Assembly: GCA_035651755.1 (NCBI GenBank)
Contig: DASRFA010000011.1
Span: 82,561-146,560, forward strand
Length of the DNA stretch: 64,000 nucleotides
Reading direction: 5' to 3'
Source: DASRFA01 sp035651755
Lineage (GTDB): Bacteria > Desulfobacterota > Binatia > UBA12015
Below the pieces are notes generated by a model, which was not told the DNA's origin, searched no databases, and was given only the letters and a program-made list of their open reading frames with translations. This document shows, piece by piece, positions 15,670 to 24,633 of the stretch. A program made the position numbers and the translations under genes. How positions within the stretch are numbered: the stretch's first letter is position 1; every line of letters begins with the position of its first letter.

Positions 15670-17795
15670 GCGCGACGCCGCCCTCTCGGCCGATCCGGCC
15701 GATGCTGCTCGCCGGCACGGGAATCGTCGGCGGCATGGAGCAGTCGCTCGTTTACTTGACGCGCGAGCTGCGGGCGCGCGGCTGCCGGCCGGTCGTCGGA
15801 GTGCCGATCGACGGTCCGTTCACCGCGCGCCTTCTCGCGGACGGCCATCCGCCCGACGACGTCTTCGTGGTCGACATGGGGCCCGACATCCGGGTGGGCG
15901 CGATCGCCCGCTGCGTCGAGGTCGCGCGCGCGCGCGGCATCGATCTGATCCATTCGCATCTCGTCCCGGCCGACGTGCTGGGCGCCGCCGCCGCTCGCGT
16001 CGCCGGCATCCCGTGCCTCGTGACGCTCCACGGAATCCTGCACTACGAGGAGCAGCGGCTCCTCCAGCCGCTGTTCGGCGCGCGCTACGTGGCGGTGTGC
16101 GATGCGGGCCGCGAGGCGGCGCTCGCCCAGGGGTTCGCGCCCGAAGCGGTGCGGTGCGTTCCGCTCGGGATCGATGCCGCCGCGTTCGCGCGCGTCGCGC
16201 CCGGCGACCGCCGTGCGCTCCGGCGCGAGCTCGGCGTGGCGGACGGGGAGGTGCTCGTGACGAGCGTCACCCGGCTCGCGCCCGAGAAGACGCCGGAGGT
16301 CCTCCTGCGCGTGGTCGAGCGGCTCGCGCGCGAGGATGCGCGCCTGGTGTTCGCGGTCGCCGGGACCGGACCGCTCGACGAGGTCGTGCGCGAGCAGGCG
16401 GTCCTGATGCACCTCGGCGGCCGACTTCGCCTTCTCGGCAATCGCGATGACGTCGCGAGCCTTCTCGCGGCGAGCGACGTGTCGATCCTGTGCTCGCGCC
16501 TCGAGGGCATTCCGCTCGCGCTCCTCGAGAGCATGGCGGCGGGAGTCCCGGTCGTCGCGCACAACGTGGGCGGGGTGGCCGAGGCGATCGATCCGGCGAG
16601 CGGCTTCCTGATTCCGTTCGGCGACGTCGACGCCTTCACTGCCGCGGTGCTTCGGCTCGCCCGCGATCCCGCGCTGCGGCGCCGGATGGGCGAGAGCGGA
16701 CGCGCCCATTGCCTGGAGGAGTTCGGGATCGAGAAGGCGGCCGATCGCCTGCTCACCGTCTATGCCGACGCGGTCGAGTCGGGAGGCACCGAAGCCCGCG
16801 CCAACGCCTTTGACGAACGGCAGGCGACGCATGCCGCCGCTCGGCCCCACGGCGACATCCCGTTCTCCGCCGCCCGGCCGTCCGTCGACGGCGCGGCGAT
16901 CGCGAACGGGGCGCACGACGGCACGGTCGTCATCGCCGCGCGCGCGCCCGTCGTCGATGCGCACCTCCACCTCGCGGGCGAGGAGACGTGCCGCGACGTC
17001 CTGCGATCGCTCGACGATGCGGGCATCGAGTGTGCCTGCCTCATCGGCCCGTTTCTCGACAAGCGCACGTGGCAGCCGGTGTCGGGTGCGGCGCTCCGCC
17101 GCTCGAACGACTTCCTCCTGAACCTCGCGTCCCAGGCGCCCGAGCGGCTCTGGGCCCTCGTGACCGTCGATCCGCTCGTCGACAGCGCGTCGCACGAGCT
17201 CCGGAGCTACGCCGCGCTCGGCTGCGTGCGCGGCCTGAAGCTCGTGCCGCACGGCTGGCGACCCGAGGATCCCGAGCTCGCCGACATCTACGAAACGTGT
17301 GCGGCCGCCCGGCTCCCGATCCTCTTCCACAGCGGCATCTTCATCAGCGGGCGGGCGTCGAATGCGTGCCGTCCGGCCGCGTTCGAGGCCGTGCGGCGGC
17401 ATCCCGAGCTGACGGTCGTGCTCGCGCACATGGGCTGGCCGTGGACGGACGAGGCGATCGCGGTCGCGCTCATGGATCCGCTCCGCGGAGCGCGCCACCA
17501 GATCCTGCTCGATATCTCCCCGGGCACGCCGCCGGTCTACCGGAGCGAGGCGCTCCGTCGCGCGTTCGCAGTGCTCGGCTCCGAGATGCTGCTCTTCGGA
17601 AGCGACCGGTTCTTTCCGATCGCGGGCAGCGTCCTGCGCGAGATGCTGGACGCGGACGTCGCCGCGCTGCGCGACGCGGGAGCGGGCGAGGGCGATCTCG
17701 CGCGCATCTTCGGAGGAAACGCCGCGCGCGTGTTCGCGCCGCGGGCGACCGCCGCCGTCCGGGTCGTCCCGACGCGGGCGGCGACGCCGCCATGA
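15666..17795 (+). CDS. Fusion of family 4 glycosyltransferase and amidohydrolase
   Basis: A 709-residue two-domain protein with an unbroken frame. Residues 1 to about 375 are a GT4 transferase: GIVGGMEQSLVYL at the start, SVTRLAPEKTPEVLL, and the E-x7-E donor motif E280 to E288 (EGIPLALLE). A low-complexity linker (about 376-422) leads to a TIM-barrel amidohydrolase (about 427-700) with D431-A-H433-L-H435, H555 in ILFHSG, H588 in VLAHMGWPW and Asp in LFGSDRFFP, the metal-site pattern of amidohydrolase-2 proteins. One enzyme may add a sugar and the other remove an acyl or amide group, but substrates are unknown. ATG at 15666 overlaps the upstream stop (ATGA). An alternative ATG nine bases earlier is possible. 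Confidence 0.88.
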   Translation: MSATPPSRPIRPMLLAGTGIVGGMEQSLVYLTRELRARGCRPVVGVPIDGPFTARLLADGHPPDDVFVVDMGPDIRVGAIARCVEVARARGIDLIHSHLVPADVLGAAAARVAGIPCLVTLHGILHYEEQRLLQPLFGARYVAVCDAGREAALAQGFAPEAVRCVPLGIDAAAFARVAPGDRRALRRELGVADGEVLVTSVTRLAPEKTPEVLLRVVERLAREDARLVFAVAGTGPLDEVVREQAVLMHLGGRLRLLGNRDDVASLLAASDVSILCSRLEGIPLALLESMAAGVPVVAHNVGGVAEAIDPASGFLIPFGDVDAFTAAVLRLARDPALRRRMGESGRAHCLEEFGIEKAADRLLTVYADAVESGGTEARANAFDERQATHAAARPHGDIPFSAARPSVDGAAIANGAHDGTVVIAARAPVVDAHLHLAGEETCRDVLRSLDDAGIECACLIGPFLDKRTWQPVSGAALRRSNDFLLNLASQAPERLWALVTVDPLVDSASHELRSYAALGCVRGLKLVPHGWRPEDPELADIYETCAAARLPILFHSGIFISGRASNACRPAAFEAVRRHPELTVVLAHMGWPWTDEAIAVALMDPLRGARHQILLDISPGTPPVYRSEALRRAFAVLGSEMLLFGSDRFFPIAGSVLREMLDADVAALRDAGAGEGDLARIFGGNAARVFAPRATAAVRVVPTRAATPP

Positions 17796-17857
17796 TCGAT
17801 TGATTTTCACGGGAGTGCGGCGACCGGGAGGCGCCCGCTCACAGGAGGGTTCAAAGG

Positions 17858-19354
17858 ATGGAGCGGATCGTCGTCATCGGAGCTGGCCCGAGCGGGCTCG
17901 GCGCCGGCTATCATCTCGCCGAGCTGGGCTACGACGACTTCGTCGTGCTCGAAGGCAGCTCCGGTGCGGGCGGGCTCGCGGCCAGCGAGGTCAGCCGCAA
18001 CGGCTTCACGTACGACATCGGCGGCCACGTGCTGTTCTCGCACTTCCGCTACTTCGACGAGCTGTTCGACCGCCTCCTCGGGGACGAGTACCAGGAGCTC
18101 CAGCGCGAGAGCTGGATCTGGATGCACGAACGGTTCGTCCCGTATCCCTTCCAGAACAACGTCAAGTTCCTGCCGCGCGACGTCGTGGTGGAGTGCCTGC
18201 TCGGGCTCATCGAGACGCAGCGCGCGGCGGACGGGAACGGCTCCCACCGGCCCGCGAACTTCGAGGAGCTCATCTACGCGCAGTTCGGGAAGGGCATCGC
18301 CGAGCAGTTCATGATGCCCTACAACACGAAGGTCTGGGCGCACCCGCCCCGCATGCTGGGGACGGGATGGATCGGCGAGCGGGTCGCCGTCGTCGACCTG
18401 GAGCGCGTCCTCCGGAACGTCGTCCTCGACCGCGACGACCGCTCGTGGGGCCCGAACAACACGTTCAAGTACCCGCGCCACGGCGGCACCGGCGGGCTCT
18501 TCGCGCGCATCGTGCCGTTCCTCGAAGGCCACATCCGATTCGGAGCTCGCGCGGCGAGCGTCGACGTCCGCCGGCGTCGCGTCGTGCTCGAGGGCGGGAG
18601 CGACGAGCCGTACGATCGCCTGATCAGCACCATGCCGATCGACCTGCTGGTCGACGCCATCCCCGACGCCCCGTCCGAGGTGCGCGAGGCGGCGCGCGCG
18701 CTCCGTCACTCCGGAAGCGCGATCGTCGGCGTCGGCCTCCGCCAGCCGTCGCCGTCGAAGAAGTGCTGGATCTACTTTCCGGAGATGAACTGTCCCTTCT
18801 ACCGGGTGACGTACCTGTCGAACTACTCGCCGGAGGTGGTTCCCGACGCCGGGACGCACTACTCGCTGCTCTGCGAGGTCTCGCGGTCGCCGTACAAGCC
18901 GGTGAACCTCGAGACCATCGTGGACGAGGTCGTCGACGGTCTCGTCGCGACGCGGATGCTGAAGCCGGAGGATCGCGCCGACATCGTCGACACCCACCTC
19001 ATCCGGCGCGAGTACACCTATCCCGTTCCGACGCCCGATCGCGACCGCGCGCTCGCGGTCATTCAGCCGTGGCTGGAGTCGCGGCGCATCTATTCCCGCG
19101 GGCGGTTCGGCTCGTGGAAGTACGAGATCGGGAACATGGACCACGCGGTGCAGATGGGCGTCGAGTGCGTCGAGCGCCTCCTGTTCGGCAAGCCGGAGAC
19201 CTGCTTCGAGAACCGGATCGTGCCGAAGGCGGAGCAGCGGCTCGGGCTCGCGGCACGGCCGCAGCCGCGCCGCGGGGAGCGCGGCTCGCCGGCGCGCGAC
19301 GACCGCGCGCGCGGCGAAGCTCACCAGCCGCGGTCGCTCAACTCGGCTGCGTAG
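17858..19354 (+). CDS. UDP-galactopyranose mutase-like FAD-dependent oxidoreductase
   Basis: A 498-residue flavoprotein. It opens with the FAD dinucleotide-binding motif VVIGAGPSGLGAGYHL and a GGLAASE segment, then DIGGHVLFSHF and PYPFQNNV, all typical of UDP-galactopyranose mutases and protoporphyrinogen-oxidase-like relatives. The conserved Tyr/Asn/His-rich substrate region continues in FMMPYNTKVWAHPP, and the C-terminal FAD contact appears in GRFGSWKYEIGNMDHAVQMG. UGM converts UDP-galactopyranose to UDP-galactofuranose; here the exact sugar is unproven. ATG at 17858 has AGGAGGG upstream. The last 40 or so residues are a low-complexity Arg/Pro-rich tail that overlaps the end of the convergent gene by 34 bases. 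Confidence 0.85.
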   Translation: MERIVVIGAGPSGLGAGYHLAELGYDDFVVLEGSSGAGGLAASEVSRNGFTYDIGGHVLFSHFRYFDELFDRLLGDEYQELQRESWIWMHERFVPYPFQNNVKFLPRDVVVECLLGLIETQRAADGNGSHRPANFEELIYAQFGKGIAEQFMMPYNTKVWAHPPRMLGTGWIGERVAVVDLERVLRNVVLDRDDRSWGPNNTFKYPRHGGTGGLFARIVPFLEGHIRFGARAASVDVRRRRVVLEGGSDEPYDRLISTMPIDLLVDAIPDAPSEVREAARALRHSGSAIVGVGLRQPSPSKKCWIYFPEMNCPFYRVTYLSNYSPEVVPDAGTHYSLLCEVSRSPYKPVNLETIVDEVVDGLVATRMLKPEDRADIVDTHLIRREYTYPVPTPDRDRALAVIQPWLESRRIYSRGRFGSWKYEIGNMDHAVQMGVECVERLLFGKPETCFENRIVPKAEQRLGLAARPQPRRGERGSPARDDRARGEAHQPRSLNSAA

Positions 19355-21531
19355 CGCGCGAGCGACCGCTCGAGCGGCGGCAGCAGCACGCCGCGCTCGC
19401 TTCCGAGGACGCTGTACGCGGGCCGCTCGGCGGGCAGCCCGAGCGCCTCGAAGCTGCACGCGACGAGCGGCGTCGCGTCGATGCGGGCCAGCTCGGCGCT
19501 TCGTCGGGCGAGCTCCGCCCACGTGACCGCACCCGCGTTCGCGAGGTGCCAGACGCCGCTCTCGCCGTCGATCAGGAGGTCGAGCGTCGCGTTCACCAGG
19601 TCGGGGACGTAGGTGGGGGAGACGACCGAATCGACGGCCGCCCGGAACGATCGCCCGCTCGCGAGCGTCCGGAGCGCGATCGTGACGAAGTTGTACTCGT
19701 CCCACGGGCCGAAGAAGGCGCTCGTCCGGACGACGAGCGCGCTCGGCAGGCGCGCCAGCACCTCGCGCTCCGCGTCGGCCTTGGTGCGGCCGTAGACGCA
19801 GAGCGGCGCCGTCGGATCGCTCTCGACGTAGGGTTCTCGCTGCTGGCCGTCGAACACGAGGTCGGACGAGAACGTGACGAGCGGGATCCCGGCCTCGGCG
19901 CACGCGGCCGCCAGCACGACCGGGCCGAGGTGGTTCTCGCGCCGGCAGCGCTCCGCATCCTGCTCCGCGGCGTCGACGCGCACGTAGCCCGCCGCATTGA
20001 CGACCGCCCACGGCCGGAACCGGCGCAGCGCGACCGCGACCGACGCCGGGTTCGCGATGTCCATCTCGCTCCGCCCGACCACGCGGTGCGCGAGGCCGCG
20101 CAGCTCGCAGACGCGCGCGAACGCGCGCCCCAGCGTTCCGGTCGCGCCGGTCACGAGGATCGGCTCGCGGAGGTCCGGCTCGGGCGCGGCGAGCGGCGCG
20201 CTCGGCTCGCCGTACAGCACGCGCATCGGACGCCGCCACCATCCCGGCCCGTGGGCCGCCGGGTGCGAGGCGCTCTCCCCGCGCGCGAGCGCGCTCGCGA
20301 CGCGGGCGAGCGCGGTCGGTCGCGGCGGGTCGGACCGCACGTCGAATGCCCCGCTCTCGTACGAGCCGGCCCGGCGCACCACGAGGCTGTCCCAGTCGAA
20401 GGAGCCGAACGTCGCCCACAGCGTCACGGCGCGGACGTCGGCCCCGTCGTCGCGCGCGGCGACCGCGCCCCGCCACGATTCGAGGAGCCATCGGATCTGC
20501 TCCTCCCGTGTTCCGCCGAGATGCACCTCGCCGATCGCGACCGGGATGCCGAAGCGCCGCCACAGCTCGCCGAGGATCGCGCGATGGCCCGCGATCGCGC
20601 CGCCGGTCCGCACGCGCTCGACGTCGGCGTAGCGATCGCGGCCGTTGCCGCCGTGCGTCCAGGCGGGATAGCGGGCGAGGTCGTCGTCGAGGTGGCGATC
20701 GCTCGTCAGGTAGTAGTTGACGGCAATCACGTCGGGCGGGCAGGGCGCATGCCGGAAGGCGTCGAGCTCGGCCGGCGTCGCGCCGTGCTGGACGAGGTGG
20801 CGCCAGAGCGGGTGGTCTCGTGTGACGAGACCGCACAGCAGGTCGAGGCTCAGGAGGCGGCGTTGGTTCTCGTAGACCGCCTGGTAGCCGAGTCGGGCCG
20901 ACGACGACGTCCGGCCGACGTCCTCGGTCTGCACGAGCCGCGCGTCCGGCACGACCTCGCGGATCGCGCGCATCGCGAGCGCGGTCCCGCGGCACTGGTT
21001 CAGGAGCGCGCGCACGAAGCTCGCCGTGTCGCGGCGATGAGGGTACCAGTGGCCGTACAGAGCACTGAAGCGCGCGGTCGTGAGCGGCTCGTTGACCGGC
21101 GTGAAGTCGCGCAGCCAGGGATGGCGCTCCGCGAGCGCGCGCGCGTAGCGTGCGAGCCCGTCCGCGAAGCCGGGGTCGAGCAGGCTCGTGTGCGACGGTC
21201 CGCTGCCGTGGTGCACGAGGCCGACGATCGGCCGCAGGCCGAGATCGCGGAGGCGCGCGAGGCGCTCGTCCGCCCACGACCAGTCGAGCGTTCCATCGCG
21301 TTCGCGCGCCGTGCGCTCCCACAGCACCGGGTAGCGCACGGTTCGCACGCCGAGCTCCGCGAGACGCTCCAGGTCGGCGAGGCGGCGCGCGTGCCCGTTC
21401 GACTCGAGCTGGTCGAGGTAGACGTCGCCGACCCGGTTCACCGTGCACTCGACGCCCGCCCAGAGCTCGAGCGGCGGCCGCCCGGATGATGCTGATGGTT
21501 GGCGAAGGATTCCGTTCGGTCTGGGTGACAC
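19321..21531 (-). CDS. Fusion of GH1-like glycoside hydrolase and RmlD-like sugar-nucleotide reductase
   Basis: A 736-residue fusion. Residues about 20-430 resemble a clan GH-A glycosidase: the TPVNEPL motif carries the likely acid/base E148 and AIGEVHLGG supplies the candidate nucleophile E335 (the usual ENG motif is altered). Residues about 455-736 are an extended SDR like dTDP-4-dehydrorhamnose reductase RmlD, with TGATGTLG (461-468), VNAAGYVRVDAAE, FSSDLVFDG and catalytic Y580/K584 in YGRTKADAE. Start GTG at 21531 is chosen because the upstream GH2 gene stops five bases before; frames reaching further into it are shadows. One protein may thus trim a glycan and prepare a nucleotide sugar, or the two domains may be physically tethered for another reason. 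Confidence 0.85.
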   Translation of the reverse strand: MSPRPNGILRQPSASSGRPPLELWAGVECTVNRVGDVYLDQLESNGHARRLADLERLAELGVRTVRYPVLWERTARERDGTLDWSWADERLARLRDLGLRPIVGLVHHGSGPSHTSLLDPGFADGLARYARALAERHPWLRDFTPVNEPLTTARFSALYGHWYPHRRDTASFVRALLNQCRGTALAMRAIREVVPDARLVQTEDVGRTSSSARLGYQAVYENQRRLLSLDLLCGLVTRDHPLWRHLVQHGATPAELDAFRHAPCPPDVIAVNYYLTSDRHLDDDLARYPAWTHGGNGRDRYADVERVRTGGAIAGHRAILGELWRRFGIPVAIGEVHLGGTREEQIRWLLESWRGAVAARDDGADVRAVTLWATFGSFDWDSLVVRRAGSYESGAFDVRSDPPRPTALARVASALARGESASHPAAHGPGWWRRPMRVLYGEPSAPLAAPEPDLREPILVTGATGTLGRAFARVCELRGLAHRVVGRSEMDIANPASVAVALRRFRPWAVVNAAGYVRVDAAEQDAERCRRENHLGPVVLAAACAEAGIPLVTFSSDLVFDGQQREPYVESDPTAPLCVYGRTKADAEREVLARLPSALVVRTSAFFGPWDEYNFVTIALRTLASGRSFRAAVDSVVSPTYVPDLVNATLDLLIDGESGVWHLANAGAVTWAELARRSAELARIDATPLVACSFEALGLPAERPAYSVLGSERGVLLPPLERSLARYAAELSDRGW

Positions 21532-21536
21532 GTTTC

Positions 21537-23468
21537 TCACTCGATGGCGTCCGGCTCGTCGTCCGGCACGGTGATGGGAAGCGGGCGGCGCTCGGAGACG
21601 GGCGCGTACGGCTCGCTCCCCGGTGGAGCGGCCCAGCGCCGGCGGCCGCCGCGCGTGGCGCGCGCCATGCGCTCGAGCGGGAACTTCGGCGACCGGTCCG
21701 CGTACAGGAGGCCGTTCGTCTCCTGGTACGTGTCGGCAAACTGCGTGTAGCAGAAGCCCGCCAGCAGCTCGAGAGAATTGACGACGCGCATCAGCTCCGT
21801 GTAGCGGCGCTCGAGCTCCTGCGCGTCGGCGCAGCGCGAGTAGCCCCACGTCGCGCGCCGGTTCGACGACAGCGCGATGCCGCCGAACTCCGAAAGCACG
21901 ATCGGGTGCTCGAGGACCGCCGGTTGCTGGCCGACGAGGAGCACGCGGCCGCCCGGGCGCTCGTGCTTGAAGAGGCGCGGTCGCAGATCCGTCAGGTAGC
22001 GACGCGCGAGACGCTTGGGATCCGGCTCGTAGTCGTGGATCCCGATGATGTCGGTCGCGACGCTCTCCCAGCCATCGTTGCCGACGACCGGGCGCGTCGG
22101 GTCGAGCGTGTGCGTCAAGTGATAGAGCGCGCGCACGTAGCTCCGCTCGGGCTCGTTCTCGGGCAGGTTCGGGACGCCCCACGACTCGTTGAACGGGACC
22201 CACGTGACGATGCACGGATGGCTCGCGTCCCGCCGCAGCGCCTCGGTCCACTCGCGCGTCAAGCGATCGATCGACTCCCGCGTGAAGCGGTACGCGCTCG
22301 GCATCTCCCCCCACACGAGGAGGCCGAGCCGGTCGGCCCAGTAGAGGTAGCGCGGATCCTCGACCTTCTGGTGCTTGCGGACCCCGTTGAAGCCCATGCG
22401 CTTCGCGAGCTCGACGTCGCGGCGGAGGGCGGCGTCGTCGGGCGGCGTCATTCCGGTCTCGGGCCAGTATCCCTGGTCGAGCACGAGGCGGAGCAGGAAG
22501 GGCCGGCCGTTCAGGAGGAACCGGTCGCCGCTCACGGCGACCTCACGGAGCGCCGTGTAGCTCTCGACGACGTCGAGCACTTCGCCGTCCTCGGTCGCGA
22601 GAGTGAGCTCGGCGAGGATCAGCGTCGGCGACGCCGGGCTCCAGAGGAGCCCGTTGCGATAGTCGTCTATCCCCGGGTCCGAGAGCGCGATCGCGCGGTC
22701 GACCTCGCCCGATACGACGCTGTAGGCGTCGTCCGCCAGCACCACGGCGCCGACGCGGAGCCGGACGCCGAGCCGCAGTCGCTCCGCGCCCTGACACGCG
22801 ACCCGGACGTGGAGCTTGACCTCCCAACGGCTCAGACTCGGGGTCCAGACGATCGACGCGATGTGCCTTCGCCGGACCGGCTCGAGCCACACGGTCTGCC
22901 AGATGCCGGTCGTGCGGACGTACCAGATCGAATGCGGTCGGAGCTCCCAGTCCTGCTTGCCGCGCGGCTTCGCGAGATCGACCGGGTCGTCCTCCGCGCG
23001 CACCACGATCTCCTGATCCCCCGAGTCCGTCAGGTGCGGCGTCACGTCCGCGGAAAAGGGCGTGTAGCCGCCCTCGTGGCGCGCGGCGAAAACTCCGTTC
23101 ACCCAGACCGTCGCCGCGTAGTCGACCGCGCCGAAGTGCAGCAGCAGCCGCTCGTCGTCGCGCAGCGCGGGCCGCTCGAAGCGGCGCCGATACCAGCACG
23201 CGCGAAAGAAGCCGGTCTCGCCGACGCCGCCGCGCGGGGTCTCGGGCGCGAACGGAACGCAAATCGTCGCATCGGGCCACTCGACGTCGCCCGGCTCGGC
23301 CCAGCGAGCGGTCGGGTCGAGCGCGAAGTCCCACGCGCCGTTCAGGCACGACCAGCGGTTCCGCCGCAGCATCGGCCGCGGGTAGCCGTGCGTCGCGGCG
23401 TCGTCGCCCGCGAGCGAGCGGCCGCCGTCCGCCGCTTCGCGCGCGGGCTCGGGCTTTCGTTGCGCCAT
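21537..23468 (-). CDS. Glycoside hydrolase family 2 protein
   Basis: A 643-residue protein with the three-part GH2 layout: a jelly-roll sugar-binding domain (about 35-200, with LNGAWDFALDP, YRRRFE and TVWVNGVFAARHEGGYTPF), an immunoglobulin-like domain (about 200-310) and a TIM barrel (about 315-620). The general acid/base E428 in WVPFNESWG and the nucleophile E527 in VLSEFGG are present. No signal peptide is visible, so it looks cytoplasmic. Relatives act as beta-galactosidase, glucuronidase or mannosidase; activity here is not determinable. It lies upstream of the GH1/RmlD fusion in the same operon (five-base gap) and forms the opposite arm of the cassette from the glycosyltransferases. Confidence 0.9.
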   Translation of the reverse strand: MAQRKPEPAREAADGGRSLAGDDAATHGYPRPMLRRNRWSCLNGAWDFALDPTARWAEPGDVEWPDATICVPFAPETPRGGVGETGFFRACWYRRRFERPALRDDERLLLHFGAVDYAATVWVNGVFAARHEGGYTPFSADVTPHLTDSGDQEIVVRAEDDPVDLAKPRGKQDWELRPHSIWYVRTTGIWQTVWLEPVRRRHIASIVWTPSLSRWEVKLHVRVACQGAERLRLGVRLRVGAVVLADDAYSVVSGEVDRAIALSDPGIDDYRNGLLWSPASPTLILAELTLATEDGEVLDVVESYTALREVAVSGDRFLLNGRPFLLRLVLDQGYWPETGMTPPDDAALRRDVELAKRMGFNGVRKHQKVEDPRYLYWADRLGLLVWGEMPSAYRFTRESIDRLTREWTEALRRDASHPCIVTWVPFNESWGVPNLPENEPERSYVRALYHLTHTLDPTRPVVGNDGWESVATDIIGIHDYEPDPKRLARRYLTDLRPRLFKHERPGGRVLLVGQQPAVLEHPIVLSEFGGIALSSNRRATWGYSRCADAQELERRYTELMRVVNSLELLAGFCYTQFADTYQETNGLLYADRSPKFPLERMARATRGGRRRWAAPPGSEPYAPVSERRPLPITVPDDEPDAIE

Positions 23469-23476
23469 TCGGGTCG

Positions 23477-23863
23477 TCAGTCGCGCCGTCGGTGCTGGTC
23501 GATCAGATCGAGAAGCGTCCGAGCCGGAACCGGCTTCCGGAAGAAGTGCGCGACGCCGAGCCTCTCGGCCTCGTCGCGCAGGTCGCCGTCGCCCGAGTAT
23601 GCGATCACGGGAATGGCGGCGAGGGTCTCGTCGCGCAGCTGCTCGCGCCGGAAGTCGAGCCCGCTGCCGCCCGGCATCATCATGTCGAGCAGGACGAGGC
23701 AGGGGTCGACGCCGGACCGCAGGCGCGCGAGCGCATCGCGCGCGTTCTCGGCGGTCACGACGGTGTATCCGTCGGCCTCGAGCTCGAGCGCGAGCGCGTC
23801 GCGCAAATCCGGCTCATCCTCGACCACCAGGATGGGCTTGACGGGCGCCGGAAACGTGACCAT
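23477..23863 (-). CDS. Single-domain response regulator
   Basis: A 128-residue solo receiver. The opening ILVVEDEPDLRD, phosphoacceptor Asp in VLLDMMMPGGSG, the conserved Ser in IAYSGDGD and Lys in FFRKPVP are seen, with the FRREQ signature shared with the receivers at 25563-25934 and, less closely, 6267-6647. ATG at 23863 is the first that gives the normal receiver start. It is followed by the GH2 gene eight bases downstream on the same strand and preceded by the hemerythrin gene, so it may be co-transcribed with either. Confidence 0.88.
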   Translation of the reverse strand: MVTFPAPVKPILVVEDEPDLRDALALELEADGYTVVTAENARDALARLRSGVDPCLVLLDMMMPGGSGLDFRREQLRDETLAAIPVIAYSGDGDLRDEAERLGVAHFFRKPVPARTLLDLIDQHRRRD

Positions 23864-23880
23864 ACGGCCCGGCGCAGGGA

Positions 23881-24633
23881 TCAGCGAGCGCGTTTCGCCT
23901 TGCCGCGCGACCCGGTCTTGCGGGAGCGACCGCCGCCGGAGCGCCCGCCGGCCGCCCGCGACTTGGACGCCGCGCTTCCTTTCGTGCCGCGCCCGCGCGC
24001 TTGCGACTTCTTCTCGCCGCTGCGCCGCCCGCCGTTCGACCGGGCCGTGCGCCCGCGCGCGGCACCGCGCTTCGCCTGGGAGCTCCGGCCGCTCGACCTG
24101 CGCCCGCGGCTTCCGCGCGCCCGGCCGCCGCCGCTCATGACCTCTTCCTTCCGCTCCCGCATCTGCTCGCCGAGGCGCTGGAGGTCGAGATCGGAAGAGT
24201 CGGCCGCGGGCAGGATCTGCGACTCCTCCTCGCGGACGTGATGGCGGACGACCTCGGTCAGCACCTGGAACTTCGCCTCGAAGTGCTCCGCGCCCGGCTG
24301 CATTCCGCGCAGCTCCTCGATGAGCTTCTTCGCGAGGGCGTGCTCCTCGAAGGCGCATTCCACGCGCTGCTTCTCGTCCATGACGCGCGTGACCGCCGGG
24401 TAGAAGATCTCCTCCTCGATCGTCGTGTGCGCGGTGAGCGCGGCGACCACCTCCTCGGCGATCCGCCCCTTGCGCCGCTTGTCGGCCGACTCGAACTCCT
24501 GGAAGAGCGACTCGACCTTCTGATGGTCCTCGCGCAGCATCTGCGTCGCGCTCGCGGGCTCCTCTTCTCCCGTCGACAGCAGCGAGCGGAGGCTCGAGAG
24601 AACCCCTCCTCCCTTCTGATAGTCCTTCGCCAT
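23881..24633 (-). CDS. Hemerythrin HHE domain protein with basic histone-like tail
   Basis: A 250-residue protein. Residues 30-145 form a hemerythrin four-helix bundle with candidate diiron ligands H37, H69, E73, H98, H131 or H132, and E136 in the usual H...HxxxE...H...HxxxE order. Residues 167-250 are a very basic Ser/Arg/Gly/Lys-rich tail (RGRRSSGRSS, KKSQARGRGTKGS and similar), like the tails of bacterial histone-H1-like proteins. The bundle would bind oxygen, nitric oxide or iron; the tail could bind nucleic acid. ATG at 24633 is preceded by AAGGAGGG, an excellent ribosome site, so the longer upstream frame is rejected. Confidence 0.88.
   Translation of the reverse strand: MAKDYQKGGGVLSSLRSLLSTGEEEPASATQMLREDHQKVESLFQEFESADKRRKGRIAEEVVAALTAHTTIEEEIFYPAVTRVMDEKQRVECAFEEHALAKKLIEELRGMQPGAEHFEAKFQVLTEVVRHHVREEESQILPAADSSDLDLQRLGEQMRERKEEVMSGGGRARGSRGRRSSGRSSQAKRGAARGRTARSNGGRRSGEKKSQARGRGTKGSAASKSRAAGGRSGGGRSRKTGSRGKAKRAR

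Noticed and set aside
17807..21739. Minus-strand frame of 1310 codons
   Set aside because: Shadow of the mutase and GH1/RmlD genes; Arg/Ala-rich with no motifs.
21532..22314. N-terminal extension of the GH1/RmlD fusion
   Set aside because: It would overlap the GH2 gene entirely; the protein's conserved part begins just after GTG 21531.
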